From assembly GCA_040755295.1 (NCBI GenBank), contig JBFMBK010000002.1, positions 186,001 to 250,000 of the forward strand: a stretch of 64,000 nucleotides of DNA, read 5' to 3'. This document shows, one piece after another, positions 1 through 7,627 of the stretch. Numbering within the stretch: position 1 is the stretch's first letter; the number at the start of each line of letters is the position of its first letter. The DNA comes from Bacillota bacterium. GTDB taxonomy: Bacteria > Bacillota > Desulfotomaculia > Desulfotomaculales > Ammonificaceae. Under the pieces are notes generated by a model that saw only the letters and a program-made list of their open reading frames with translations, did not search any database and was not told where the DNA came from. A program made the position numbers and the translations under genes.

Positions 1-1295
1 GACTCCGGCACTCTGTCGTTGCGCACGAGATCCTCGTAGCTTTCCCGCGCCACAATGATTTCGGCCTTTTCGTCCTTGACGAGTACCATCGCCGGTCGTG
101 GCAGGCGGTTGTAATTCATAGACATTGTATAGTTATAAGCGCCGGTTGCCGGTATCAGCAGGAGGTCGCCGGTTTCGGGGCAAGGAAGGTGCGCGGTTTG
201 TATAAGGACGTCCCCCGACTCGCAGCACTTGCCGGCGACGGTGACGGCAACGGCGGAGTTATCTTTTATTCTGGCGGCGAGCACCGCCTCATACTGCGCC
301 TGGTAAAGCGCCGGCCGCGGGTTGTCGCCCATCCCGCCGTCCACCGCAACGTAACGCCGGACACCGGGAATCTCCTTAACCACACCCACCGTATACAGCG
401 TGCTGCCCGCAGGCCCTGCAATAGATCGGCCGGGCTCGACAACCACGCGCGGCAGGGGCATTCCCAACAGTGCACAGGTATCCCTGACGGCGCCGGTGAT
501 CGCCTGCGCGTAATCCTCGATAAGCGGTGGGTCGTCACCGCTGACGTAATATATTCCCAGACCTCCACCCAGATCCAGCTCTTCAGGAAGCCAACCGGTG
601 GAATCCCGAACTTCGGATGCAAACCCCAGTATAACCCGCGCCGCCTCCCGAAAAGGCTCGAGGTCGAAGATCTGCGATCCGATATGACAGTGGAGCCCCA
701 CCAACTTGACGTTGTGCGAATCCATTGTCCGCCGTACTCCTTTCAGCGCCTGTCCCGTGGAGATCGGCAGCCCGAACTTCGAATCGATCTGTCCGGTCCG
801 TATGTAATCGTGGGTATGGGCCTCAATGCCAGGCGTAATCCGCAACAGCACCTCCGGCCGCGCCCCCTCTTCCCCGGCCACGCGGTCAAGGATGTGAAGT
901 TCGTCAAGGCTGTCGACCACGAACCTTCCTACACCGGCGCAGATTCCCTGCCGTATCTCATCCTCCGACTTGTTGTTGCCGTGGAAGTAGATCCGCTCAG
1001 CGGGAAAACGGGCGGAAAGCGCCGTGTAAAGCTCTCCGCCCGATACCACGTCCAGGTAAAGACTCTCTTCGTCTATCATCCGGCATATGGCGGCGCACAT
1101 CAGTGCCTTGCCGGCGTAAACCACCCTGTTATCAGGACCGAACGCCGCACGATAACGCCGGCAGTTTTCGCGAAAAAGGGCTTCGTCGATTACATAAAGC
1201 GGTGTTCCAAACTCCTTCGCCAGATCGAGAGTGGAAACCCCGCCAACCTCAAGATGCCCTTCTTCGTTAATACGCATCGTGCCCCGTAAACGCAT
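1..1295 (-). CDS. lysA: diaminopimelate decarboxylase (3' end beyond window)
   Basis: PLP enzyme that converts meso-diaminopimelate to L-lysine in the cytoplasm. Read on the minus strand it begins MRLRGTMRINEEGHLEVGG and runs open to the window edge, so the C-terminus is missing. Visible family marks are the PLP-lysine segment VVYAGKALMC, the HGNNKS strand, LHCHIGSQI, the DLGGGLGIYY glycine-rich phosphate-binding stretch, VEPGRSIAG, and CCESGDVL near the C-terminus. The start is the ATG 4 bases beyond the stop of the upstream trpB-like gene, with GGTGGAG as ribosome site inside that gene's end; a second in-frame ATG at 1277 is an alternative. The 3-base spacing implies co-transcription with the trpB-like gene. 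Confidence 0.95.
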   Translation of the reverse strand, partial: MRLRGTMRINEEGHLEVGGVSTLDLAKEFGTPLYVIDEALFRENCRRYRAAFGPDNRVVYAGKALMCAAICRMIDEESLYLDVVSGGELYTALSARFPAERIYFHGNNKSEDEIRQGICAGVGRFVVDSLDELHILDRVAGEEGARPEVLLRITPGIEAHTHDYIRTGQIDSKFGLPISTGQALKGVRRTMDSHNVKLVGLHCHIGSQIFDLEPFREAARVILGFASEVRDSTGWLPEELDLGGGLGIYYVSGDDPPLIEDYAQAITGAVRDTCALLGMPLPRVVVEPGRSIAGPAGSTLYTVGVVKEIPGVRRYVAVDGGMGDNPRPALYQAQYEAVLAARIKDNSAVAVTVAGKCCESGDVLIQTAHLPCPETGDLLLIPATGAYNYTMSMNYNRLPRPAMVLVKDEKAEIIVARESYEDLVRNDRVPE

Positions 1296-1298
1296 CTG

Positions 1299-2654
1299 TT
1301 ACTCCACCTTGGGTAACTTCGACAGCGCCTGACGAAGTTCTTCCTCCGGTAAGATATAGTCCTCGATTTGCCCCGCAAGGTAGTCGTCATAAGCCCCCAG
1401 GTCAAAATGGCCGTGGCCGCTGAGGTTGAAAAGCACAACCCGCGACTCGCCCGCCTCCCGGGCTGCCAGCGCCTCGTCGATCGCGCACCTGATGGCGTGC
1501 GCCGACTCCGGCGCCGGAACAATCGCTTCCGCGTGTGCAAACTGCACCGCGGCATCGAAAATCTGCTTCTGTTTGTAAGCCCGCGCCTCGACGAAACCGT
1601 CCGCAACCACCTGGCAAAGCAATGGCGCGTCTCCGTGATAACGAAGCCCTCCGGCGTGAATCGCTGCCGGCATGAAGTCCTTCCCGAGGGTATACATGTA
1701 AACGAGCGGCGTCAACCCCGCCACATCGCCGAAATCGTAGGCATGAAGTCCCCGCGTTAACGTGGGACACGCGGTGGGCTCGACCGCTACGTAGCGCGTC
1801 TTCGCTCCCTTGGTAAAATTATCGTGTAAGAACGGGAAACAGAATCCACCGTAGTTGGACCCGCCGCCCACGCAGCCGATGACCACATCCGGCGCCTCAC
1901 CGGCCTTTTCCATCTGCGCCTTCGCTTCAAGGCCGACCACCGTCTGGTGTAAAAGCACATGATTCAGCACGCTGCCGAGCGAGTAGTTGGTATCCCCATG
2001 CGTGGCGGCATCTTCGACCGCCTCGCTGATAGCGACGCCGAGGCTGCCCGGCGAGTCGGGATTGGCTTCCAGGATGGCGCGGCCGGATTGCGTATGATCA
2101 CTCGGACTTGCAAACACATCGGCGCCGAAAAGCTGCATTAGAACACGCCGGTACGGCTTCTGGTGGTAGCTGACCTTAACCATGTAGACCGTGCACTCAA
2201 GCCCGAAAAACTTGCAGGCCATCGAAAGAGCGCTCCCCCACTGTCCGGCCCCGGTTTCAGTGGCCAGACGCTTGATACCTTCCTGCTTATTGTAGTAGGC
2301 CTGGGGTAGTGCCGTATTGAGTTTGTGACTTCCGGCCGGGCTGACACCTTCATATTTATAGTATATACGCGCGGGGGTATCGAGCGCCTTCTCCAAACGC
2401 CGCGCCCTGATGAGCGGGCTGGGCCGCCAGAGCCGGTAAATCTCGAGAACCTCTTCGGGTATGGGTACCCACCGTTCGGTGGTAACCTCCTGCATAATCA
2501 GTCCCATGGGAAAAATCGGTGAAAGATCGTCAGGCCCCACCGGTTTTTTGGTCCCGGGATGAAGGGGCGGCTTCGGCAGATTCGGCATATCCGCCATGAT
2601 GTTATACCATGCGGTTGGAACTTCTTTTTCGGAAAGCAGAATTTTTGTTTCCAA
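1299..2654 (-). CDS. trpB: TrpB2-type tryptophan synthase beta chain
   Basis: PLP enzyme of the TrpB2 branch, about 450 aa. It condenses indole (or a related substrate) with serine. The Schiff-base lysine is K111 in AGSHKLNTA, and the phosphate-binding loop is GCVGGGSN. The N-terminal extension ([21 protein letters not shown]) is the mark that separates TrpB2 from TrpB1. The start is a TTG preceded by GAGGAG with 10-base spacing. No trpA or other trp gene is in view; the partner is lysA immediately downstream. TrpB2 proteins often sit apart from the trp operon and may salvage indole or use phosphoserine, so the exact role is unsettled. I saw no T-box or trp leader in the 188 bases upstream. 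Confidence 0.93.
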   Translation of the reverse strand: METKILLSEKEVPTAWYNIMADMPNLPKPPLHPGTKKPVGPDDLSPIFPMGLIMQEVTTERWVPIPEEVLEIYRLWRPSPLIRARRLEKALDTPARIYYKYEGVSPAGSHKLNTALPQAYYNKQEGIKRLATETGAGQWGSALSMACKFFGLECTVYMVKVSYHQKPYRRVLMQLFGADVFASPSDHTQSGRAILEANPDSPGSLGVAISEAVEDAATHGDTNYSLGSVLNHVLLHQTVVGLEAKAQMEKAGEAPDVVIGCVGGGSNYGGFCFPFLHDNFTKGAKTRYVAVEPTACPTLTRGLHAYDFGDVAGLTPLVYMYTLGKDFMPAAIHAGGLRYHGDAPLLCQVVADGFVEARAYKQKQIFDAAVQFAHAEAIVPAPESAHAIRCAIDEALAAREAGESRVVLFNLSGHGHFDLGAYDDYLAGQIEDYILPEEELRQALSKLPKVE

Positions 2655-2842
2655 AAATACTCTACTCCTCTCTAATAAGAAAATTTTGTTTGTACTGCGG
2701 CACCTCTCTTGTTGTTTTTCTCGTCTCCCCTAATCTCAACTCCTCTCCCTTTCCGCCGCTACTATTTCACTCTGTTACCGGCGGCCATTAAAAAACATAT
2801 AGAATTATTCTAAGACAAAATACTCCTTTCAGCAAGTATTAC

Positions 2843-3622
2843 CTATCCTATCATGCTCCGGAATACCCGGGCATTCTGTACCGCCTGACCGCGCGGGTGA
2901 TTATTGAAGGCGATGAAAACCCGGTCGGTTTCACGGGCGACGGCCTGCACGCCTGGAATCCACTCGGTGAGTTCCGCATCACTATAAAGGTAGTCATAAC
3001 GCTCCCAGGGTTGACCGTGTTTCCACCATTTCGCAGCGTTTCGCCCGTGAAAACGCACGTAACCAAAGGAAGCGGTCCGGACCGCAACCGGTCCGACCAG
3101 ACCCTTGAGACGGGGCTCGTCCACGCAAACATACGCAAAATTAAGCGACCGGAGGAGTTCCCAGGTGGACTGCTCGACCCAGCCGGAATGCCTGAATTCC
3201 ACGGCGGCGGGATCGGCCGGAAATGCGTCCCTTATCCGGACCAGGTACTTTTCGTTCTCCGGTATCTTACGGAAGGAGTAAGGGAACTGGAACAACACGG
3301 CGCCGAGCTTCCCGGACTCGCGGAGAGGCTGAAGCGCCAGCCTGAACTTTTCGGCGTCGCTGTTAAAACCGTCCCCCCGCCCGTGGGTAAGCGACCCGTG
3401 CGCCTTCACGCTGAACACGAAATCTTCCGGCGTTTTTTCGGCGAGCCGGGCAAGGATCCGGGGCGGCGGCATGTAGTAGTACGTTGAGTTGACCTCCGTA
3501 AAGAAAAACTCCCGAGCATAGTAGACGAGCATATCGCCTTTGGCGAGCCGAAGCGGGTAAAACGCGCCGCGCCAGTCATCGTAGCTGTAGCCGGAGGTCC
3601 CGGTGAAGATTTTCGCGTTCAA
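2843..3622 (-). CDS. DUF72 (YecE-like) TIM-barrel protein
   Basis: 259 aa, a complete DUF72 protein. Recognisable segments are IFTGTSGYSYDDW at the N-terminus, EVNSTYYYMPP, FSVKAHGSLTH, GAVLFQFP, AVEFRHSGW, YVRFHGRN and the C-terminal FNNHPRGQAVQNA. The family adopts a TIM-barrel fold like endonuclease IV/xylose isomerase; its reaction is not known. The start is chosen as TTG at 3622, because AAAGGAG lies 7 bases upstream. A longer open frame reaching 3661 has no ribosome site. It is a single gene upstream of trpB on the same strand with a 188-base gap, so it is probably its own transcription unit. Confidence 0.92.
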   Translation of the reverse strand: MNAKIFTGTSGYSYDDWRGAFYPLRLAKGDMLVYYAREFFFTEVNSTYYYMPPPRILARLAEKTPEDFVFSVKAHGSLTHGRGDGFNSDAEKFRLALQPLRESGKLGAVLFQFPYSFRKIPENEKYLVRIRDAFPADPAAVEFRHSGWVEQSTWELLRSLNFAYVCVDEPRLKGLVGPVAVRTASFGYVRFHGRNAAKWWKHGQPWERYDYLYSDAELTEWIPGVQAVARETDRVFIAFNNHPRGQAVQNARVFRSMIG

Positions 3623-3805
3623 CGTAAGTCTCCTTTGGGAGAATGTCAATAACATTATCACCCTTCCGCCGTCCGCTTTTCAAGAAATTTTCCTCTCCGG
3701 CCGTCCCTGCAATACCGTCCGTGCCACAGAAAAAGAATACGACCGCACCTGCCGGCACGGCCGTATTATCCCGCAATTCACAATTATTTTCTATTCTGAC
3801 TTTCT

Positions 3806-3826
3806 AAAAGGTGGGCACAGCCCACC
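3806..3826 (-). terminator. rho-independent terminator of the GH18-like gene
   Basis: A 7-bp perfect stem (GGTGGGC / GCCCACC, loop of 3) is followed on the minus strand by TTTT. It lies 29 bases past the stop codon at 3855. The U-tract is short, hence moderate confidence. Confidence 0.5.
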
Positions 3827-3854
3827 ATACAAGGTAACTTCTACTGACTACTGC

Positions 3855-4916
3855 TTACTTCTTGCCCGGAAACTCCTTACGCAACACATCCCAGAAGCCG
3901 GGCGTCTCAAAACCAAGCCGCCAGATCGCTATCCCGGCCAACCGGTGCTTTTTCATAAGATCGATCTTCTGCCGCATGGTAGCGTGGTTTTCAAACCAGA
4001 TCTCGCGTTGACGGCCGTTGGGCGCCGTGTAAATATAATAAGGCTCCTGGTAGCGGTCGCTCCATTCGACGGTTACTCCGGTGCGGGCGGCGCGCTCCTC
4101 TATCTCGCGTGTCGGCCTTGAAAACCCGCCCGGCTCGCCGGTGGGCCAGTCGTATCCGTAAGTGGCTATCCCTAAATAGATTTGGTCCCGGCGGAAACCC
4201 AGGTTCTCCGTCTCTTTAATATTCTGCTCCACCCAGCTGAACGGTGCCACGGGTCCGGGAGGTCCGGAATCCTGGTGCCTGTCGTACGTCATCAGCGATA
4301 CGTAATCGACCAGTCCCGCCAGTGCGCCGTAATCATATATCCCCTCCACCTCTTTCGGCACCTGAACCTTGGGGATCACGGATATCGCAAGGGTTTTCTT
4401 CATGGGTTTGAGTTTGTCGCGCAGCCGCTTTACAAAATCCGTAAGCAGGTCCCGGTCCCCGGAGAATTCCCGTCCGTCGTCTTCCGGCAGCAGTTGTATA
4501 TCCAGGTTCACGCCGTCATAGTTCTCCGCTTTAACCACCGACGCGATGTTGGCGATTACCCTGTCTCTTGTAGCGGGATCCTGCAGAAAGGTATCATCGT
4601 TCCTCCCTACGTTGATCAAAGGTGTTATTTTTAGCTTATAGTCCCGGGCTATCCGCAACGCCTCCCGGTTGACTTTCACGTCGAGACTCCCGTCGGGCAT
4701 GATGCTGTACCACAGGGGAGCGACATCGTCCAGCAGCTTGCCGTGGGTTTTAAGGGAACCGAATGAATCCGTGGGTCCCGGTTGATCCACGTAGAAACCG
4801 ACGACCTTGGGATGATAAAGAAATGCCGGTTTTCGGGCCGCGTTCATCCCGACGCCGATTACCACGACCAAACCAAGAAACCCTGCCAAAAGGTACAGAA
4901 GTTTATTTTTTTCCAT
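3855..4916 (-). CDS. membrane-anchored GH18-fold protein, catalytic Glu replaced by Gln
   Basis: 353 aa. One N-terminal membrane helix (residues 6-24) acts as anchor or uncleaved signal, followed by an extracellular glycoside-hydrolase-18 barrel like YaaH/YvbX spore-germination proteins. The barrel's signature is DGVNLDIQ at 134-141, where active GH18 enzymes have DGxDxDxE. The acid/base Glu is Q141 and the first Asp of the pair is N137. Later family segments are present (YVSLMTYDRHQDSGPPGP, YLGIATYGYDWP, LAGIAIWRLGFE). It may therefore bind peptidoglycan or chitin-like sugar without cutting it. The start is the ATG at 4916, which has GGAGG 9 bases upstream; the frame extends 6 codons further without a ribosome site. 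Confidence 0.85.
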   Translation of the reverse strand: MEKNKLLYLLAGFLGLVVVIGVGMNAARKPAFLYHPKVVGFYVDQPGPTDSFGSLKTHGKLLDDVAPLWYSIMPDGSLDVKVNREALRIARDYKLKITPLINVGRNDDTFLQDPATRDRVIANIASVVKAENYDGVNLDIQLLPEDDGREFSGDRDLLTDFVKRLRDKLKPMKKTLAISVIPKVQVPKEVEGIYDYGALAGLVDYVSLMTYDRHQDSGPPGPVAPFSWVEQNIKETENLGFRRDQIYLGIATYGYDWPTGEPGGFSRPTREIEERAARTGVTVEWSDRYQEPYYIYTAPNGRQREIWFENHATMRQKIDLMKKHRLAGIAIWRLGFETPGFWDVLRKEFPGKK

Positions 4917-5031
4917 CGCGTCCGCCCTCCGCATGCGTGTTGTAGGGATTCAAAACCATAGCCTGTCTTATGCCTTGCCGGTTCACCGGTCTCTTGCAGG
5001 TTATTTTCCCCGGAACACGCCGGCGATAACC

Positions 5032-5055
5032 AAAAAAACGGTCCTTATAGACCGC
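5032..5055 (-). terminator. terminator of the S24 repressor gene
   Basis: On the minus strand CGGTC-loop-GACCG is followed by seven T. It lies about 75 bases beyond the repressor's stop, so the heptamer repeats at 5071-5128 would be carried in the 3' untranslated RNA. Confidence 0.6.
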
Positions 5056-5070
5056 ATTATCTTCCAACCT

Positions 5071-5128
5071 CCTACCTCTAACCTCTAACCTCTAACTCCT
5101 TACCTCTCACCTCCCAATTCCCAACCTC
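5071..5128. repeat. degenerate heptanucleotide repeat (TAGAGGT type)
   Basis: Read on the minus strand it starts right after the repressor stop codon. The units are TAGAGGT, TAGAGGT, TAGAGGT with variants GAGAGGT, GGGAGGT, AGGAGGT and AAGGAGT, all in 7-base register. It belongs to the repeat family described in the findings. Confidence 0.8.
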
Positions 5129-6022
5129 TCACTTCGGCGGCGGGCCCGGACGTTTCACCACCCGCTGAACGATGCCTATTATCCGGTCGTCCGGTCCAAG
5201 CAAGATATCGGGGTAATCACGGTTCAGGTTATTGGCGCGCAAAAGGTAACGCCCGTCCTCCCTGACAAGGTGTTTGACGGTTACCTCCTCGCCGCCGAGC
5301 AACGCCACCACAGTGCTTCCGTGATCGGCGGAATCGGTCTGTTTCACCCAGACGATATCGCCGGGGTCGATGCCTGCGCCTGCCATGCTGTCGCCCTCAA
5401 CCGTCAGGGCGTAGTCCACGTCCAGTTCGCGGGGCGCGCCGGTGTATCCGAGCGTTTCCTCTACCGCCAGCAGCGGCTTTCCCGCCCTGATGCCGCCCAC
5501 GACCGGCACCTTTTTCAGGTCGTACAACGGCAAAGCCCTGAGGGACCAACCCGGAACTTCGCCCGCCATATCCGGGGTGTGTACAGGTTCCATGTTTTGC
5601 GGTTTCGATGCTTGATAAAGCCTTTCCCTTTGAGCGATGAGGTTTTGCAGGAAGGCCGCCTCCCGGCCGGATTCGGTAAGCGCCGACCGCGCCCGGTTGT
5701 TTCCGCCTCTATCCGCCCGGGAAGACTCCCGCAGCGCTTTACGGCGGCGGTCTTCCGCCGCGGCGAGCCGCCTTTTTAAGTCCCTTGCCGGTGTGGCGGC
5801 CAGGGCGACCAATTCGTTAACATCGGTATCAAAAACGTTGGCCAGCACGAGGAGATCGTCCAGGTCCGGCAGGCGTTTACCCTGCTCCCACGATTGGATC
5901 GTAGACGGCGCCTTCCCGATTCGCGCCGCCATCTGCCGGTACGACATGCCCCCGGACAGCCGTTTGGACGCCAGGTATTGCCCGAGGGCCGCGCTTCCGG
6001 TGTCCTTCCGGTCCGCCACCAA
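5129..6022 (-). CDS. XRE-family repressor with LexA-like S24 self-cleavage domain
   Basis: About 297 aa. An N-terminal XRE helix-turn-helix (SYRQMAARIGKAPSTIQSWEQG) is followed by a charged, probably coiled-coil linker (roughly residues 80-140) and a C-terminal Peptidase_S24 domain. The S24 domain is intact: Ala-Gly cleavage site in GGIRAGKP (A180-G181), serine S212 in EGDSM, lysine K250 in EVTVKHL. It is thus a LexA/CI-type repressor expected to self-cleave on RecA activation. The start is ambiguous: TTG at 6022 has GGGGGG 7 bases upstream and is preferred, while GTG at 6019 and a TTG at 6037 are also open. It is divergent from the ImuB-like/DUF6504/DnaE genes, with two similar operators between (see 6217 and 6297), so it probably represses itself and that mutagenesis module. 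Confidence 0.92.
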   Translation of the reverse strand: MVADRKDTGSAALGQYLASKRLSGGMSYRQMAARIGKAPSTIQSWEQGKRLPDLDDLLVLANVFDTDVNELVALAATPARDLKRRLAAAEDRRRKALRESSRADRGGNNRARSALTESGREAAFLQNLIAQRERLYQASKPQNMEPVHTPDMAGEVPGWSLRALPLYDLKKVPVVGGIRAGKPLLAVEETLGYTGAPRELDVDYALTVEGDSMAGAGIDPGDIVWVKQTDSADHGSTVVALLGGEEVTVKHLVREDGRYLLRANNLNRDYPDILLGPDDRIIGIVQRVVKRPGPPPK

Positions 6023-6039
6023 TAAAACACCCCCCAAGC

Positions 6040-6150
6040 AGAGTCCGGAGTCCTATGTCCTGTGTCCTAAGTCCGGAAACAGGGACTATGATTTTCAACT
6101 GTTTCTTCCCGTTCCCGGATTAAGGACTAGTGACTTTCGACTCGTGACTT
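6040..6150. repeat. degenerate heptanucleotide repeats (AGTCCTA / GGACTAG type)
   Basis: Runs such as AGTCCGG AGTCCTA TGTCCTG TGTCCTA and GGATTAA GGACTAG TGACTTT CGACTCG TGACTTT keep a 7-base register. They lie in the untranslated leader of the repressor gene. Confidence 0.75.
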
Positions 6151-6210
6151 TTTCAAGAATACCTCCCCGGCATTCGCAAAACCTATAATCACCACAACAC
6201 CCTTTGAGGG

Positions 6211-6246
6211 TTGACATTAAGTTCACCGGTGGTGTACACTTAATAT
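6211..6246 (+). promoter_or_regulatory. promoter with operator for the ImuB-like/DnaE module
   Basis: TTGACA (6211-6216), an 18-base spacer and TACACT (6235-6240) form a plus-strand promoter. The spacer contains a site that reads TGTACACCACCGGTGAAC on the minus strand and matches the perfect palindrome at 6297-6317. Outer arms ATTAAGT/ACTTAAT enclose the site. A bound repressor would cover the promoter. Confidence 0.6.
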
Positions 6247-6286
6247 TGCCGTCATTGAATATCATCTGTACATTTACGGCATACCA

Positions 6287-6317
6287 ATCATAACACATTT
6301 ACACCATTGGTGTAAAT
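6287..6317 (-). promoter_or_regulatory. repressor gene promoter with perfect palindromic operator
   Basis: The 21-base perfect palindrome at 6297-6317 has core TTTACACCATTGGTGTAAA. On the minus strand its left edge is a -35 TTTACA (6316-6311), with TATGAT (6292-6287) 18 bases on as -10, so the operator sits over the promoter of the S24 repressor. This indicates autoregulation. It is not the classical Firmicute LexA (DinR) box. Confidence 0.6.
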
Positions 6318-6339
6318 ACTAACGGAGGATTTTCGGAAG

Positions 6340-6552
6340 GTTAAATTTTCAACTCCCGACCCGTGACCCGTGACTTTTTCCTCGGACCAAGAACTTTCGA
6401 CTAAGGACTGAGGACTTAGGACAGTATACGGTAGTCAGTAGTGTAAGGGATACAGAAGTCAGGGGGGTCAGAACCCGAGACTTGTGACCCGCGACTTTTG
6501 TTTCCCGGACTGACGACTTGGGACTTAGAACCGAGGACTTAACTCATGGCTA
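6340..6552. repeat. degenerate heptanucleotide repeats in the module leader
   Basis: Units include CGACCCG TGACCCG TGACTTT, GACTAAG GACTGAG GACTTAG, and GGACTGA CGACTTG GGACTTA GAACCGA GGACTTA. They keep a 7-base step with a few interruptions. They occupy most of the roughly 260 bases between operator and start codon, exactly where the polymerase-like N-terminus of an ImuB gene would otherwise be sought; no remnant of it is visible. Confidence 0.75.
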
Positions 6553-6575
6553 CTTAATTCCGGAGGCTGATTACA

Positions 6576-7094
6576 GTGGAATCGAAATCTCTTTCGCAGC
6601 TCTTACCGTTGGGCGGCGCCACCGACCGTCAGACCCTTGCGGCGGCCTGCCGCGAACTGGCCGATTCCCTTGCCGCGGAACTTAAATCCAAAGGTCTGGT
6701 CTATCAAGAGGTATCCCTGGCGGCCGACACGGAGGACGGCGCCGTGAAAACCGCCGGCCGATTCACCCGCTCCCAGGTGCCGGTAAACCTGCGCCTGCAT
6801 TTGAACCGGATGGCCTCCCGCCTGCGCATTCACGCACCCGTAGAAAGCCTTACGGTTACGGTAGCGGGACTGGCACGGGCCTCGGTTGAGCAACTGAACC
6901 TCTTCGACGGCAGGGATCCTTTACGGGAAGAGCGTGTCCACCGGGTGTTAGATGAGATAAACCGCAGCCACGCGTTGACTTCGGCATCTTCGTTTGAAAC
7001 CGACCGGCGAGAAAGGATGCTCACCTTTTACGACCCTTACCGGCAGGAGGAAAAAGCCGTTGAAGTCACCGGTAGGAAAGCTCAAGGTAAATGA
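6576..7094 (+). CDS. stand-alone ImuB-like little-finger protein with clamp-binding motif
   Basis: 172 aa resembling only the C-terminal little-finger region of Y-family/ImuB-like proteins. It has the strand-helix pattern RFTRSQVPVNLRLHLNRMA, PVESLTVTVAGLARA, the beta-clamp motif QLNLF (106-110), and a tail RRERMLTFYDPYR typical of ImuB. The palm, fingers and thumb (about 250 residues) are absent. The gene has its own GTG start with CGGAGG 9 bases upstream and an in-frame stop just before, so it is a designed short gene and not a window artefact. It overlaps the next gene by 35 bases and lies in an apparent operon with DUF6504 and DnaE. Inferred role: tethers the error-prone polymerase to the sliding clamp. 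Confidence 0.75.
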   Translation: MESKSLSQLLPLGGATDRQTLAAACRELADSLAAELKSKGLVYQEVSLAADTEDGAVKTAGRFTRSQVPVNLRLHLNRMASRLRIHAPVESLTVTVAGLARASVEQLNLFDGRDPLREERVHRVLDEINRSHALTSASSFETDRRERMLTFYDPYRQEEKAVEVTGRKAQGK

Positions 7095-7302
7095 AGAAAA
7101 CGGCGTGCCCCGGTCCTTTTGCTGGCGCGGCGGGTCTTATTCCATCCGAACGGTACTTGAAGCCTGGAAAGACACCGGCCGGTGGTGGAAGGATGAGGCG
7201 CCCAAGTTTTTCTTCCGGGTCGAAACTACCGGCGGCGGCCTCTGGGAGATTTACCTGGATACCGCCCGGTACGAATGGCATCTTTACAAGGTCTACGATT
7301 GA
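7060..7302 (+). CDS. DUF6504-like small protein of the mutasome operon
   Basis: 80 aa, starting at a TTG with AGGAGG 9 bases upstream inside the preceding gene (translational coupling). The pattern SFCWRGGSYSIRTVLEAWK, RWWKDE, FFFRVETTGGGLWEIYLD and WHLYKVYD resembles the small beta-rich DUF6504 domain that accompanies ImuB-like proteins. The family's activity is unknown. Conserved Trp/Tyr positions suggest a nucleic-acid or protein-binding surface (inference). A longer frame from 6994 exists but lacks a ribosome site. Family assignment is from memory of the pattern. Confidence 0.7.
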   Translation: MKSPVGKLKVNEENGVPRSFCWRGGSYSIRTVLEAWKDTGRWWKDEAPKFFFRVETTGGGLWEIYLDTARYEWHLYKVYD

Positions 7303-7303
7303 T

Positions 7304-7405
7304 AGTCCCGAGTCCCGAGTCCCGAGTCCCGAGTCCCGAGTCCCGAGTCCCGAGTCCCGAGTCCCGAGTCCCGAGTCCCGAGTCCCGAGTCCCGAGTCCC
7401 GAGTC
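7304..7405. repeat. perfect heptanucleotide tandem repeat (AGTCCCG)14.6
   Basis: Fourteen identical AGTCCCG units plus AGTC, beginning 2 bases after the stop of the DUF6504-like gene. Perfect identity points to recent expansion by slippage. The array is translatable in all frames, which explains spurious 'SPESRVP' peptides. Confidence 0.97.
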
Positions 7406-7424
7406 AAAAAACAAACCAGCTATT

Positions 7425-7624
7425 TTCATAGACCCGCGACCCCTGACTCCTGACTCGTGACTGAGGACTAAGGACTGAGGACTTGAGTCGCAACCCGTAT
7501 CTCGCCTTCTTGTTTGTCGCTCCTAATCCCGGACTAAGGACTTATGACCGAGGACCGCGGACTCGATTCCCGTAACTCGTGACTCTTGACTTAGGACTAA
7601 CGACTGAGGACTTAGGACTGGAAA
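7425..7624. repeat. degenerate heptanucleotide repeats up to the dnaE ribosome site
   Basis: Units such as TGACTCC TGACTCG TGACTGA GGACTAA GGACTGA, and later GGACTAA GGACTTA TGACCGA GGACCGC GGACTCG, keep the 7-base step. The last units (GGACTTA GGACTGG) run into the ribosome-binding region of dnaE, so copy number may affect its translation. Confidence 0.8.
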
Positions 7625-7627
7625 CAT

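Noticed and set aside
189-1289. 366-codon plus-strand ORF over lysA
   Set aside because: It is the reverse-strand shadow of lysA; its translation has no domain, while the minus strand gives a clear decarboxylase.
2655-2842. T-box or trp leader ahead of trpB2
   Set aside because: I saw no AGGGTGGNACC T-box sequence, tandem Trp codons or terminator/antiterminator pair.
7304-7405. CRISPR array
   Set aside because: The units are 7 bases with no spacers; it is a simple tandem repeat.
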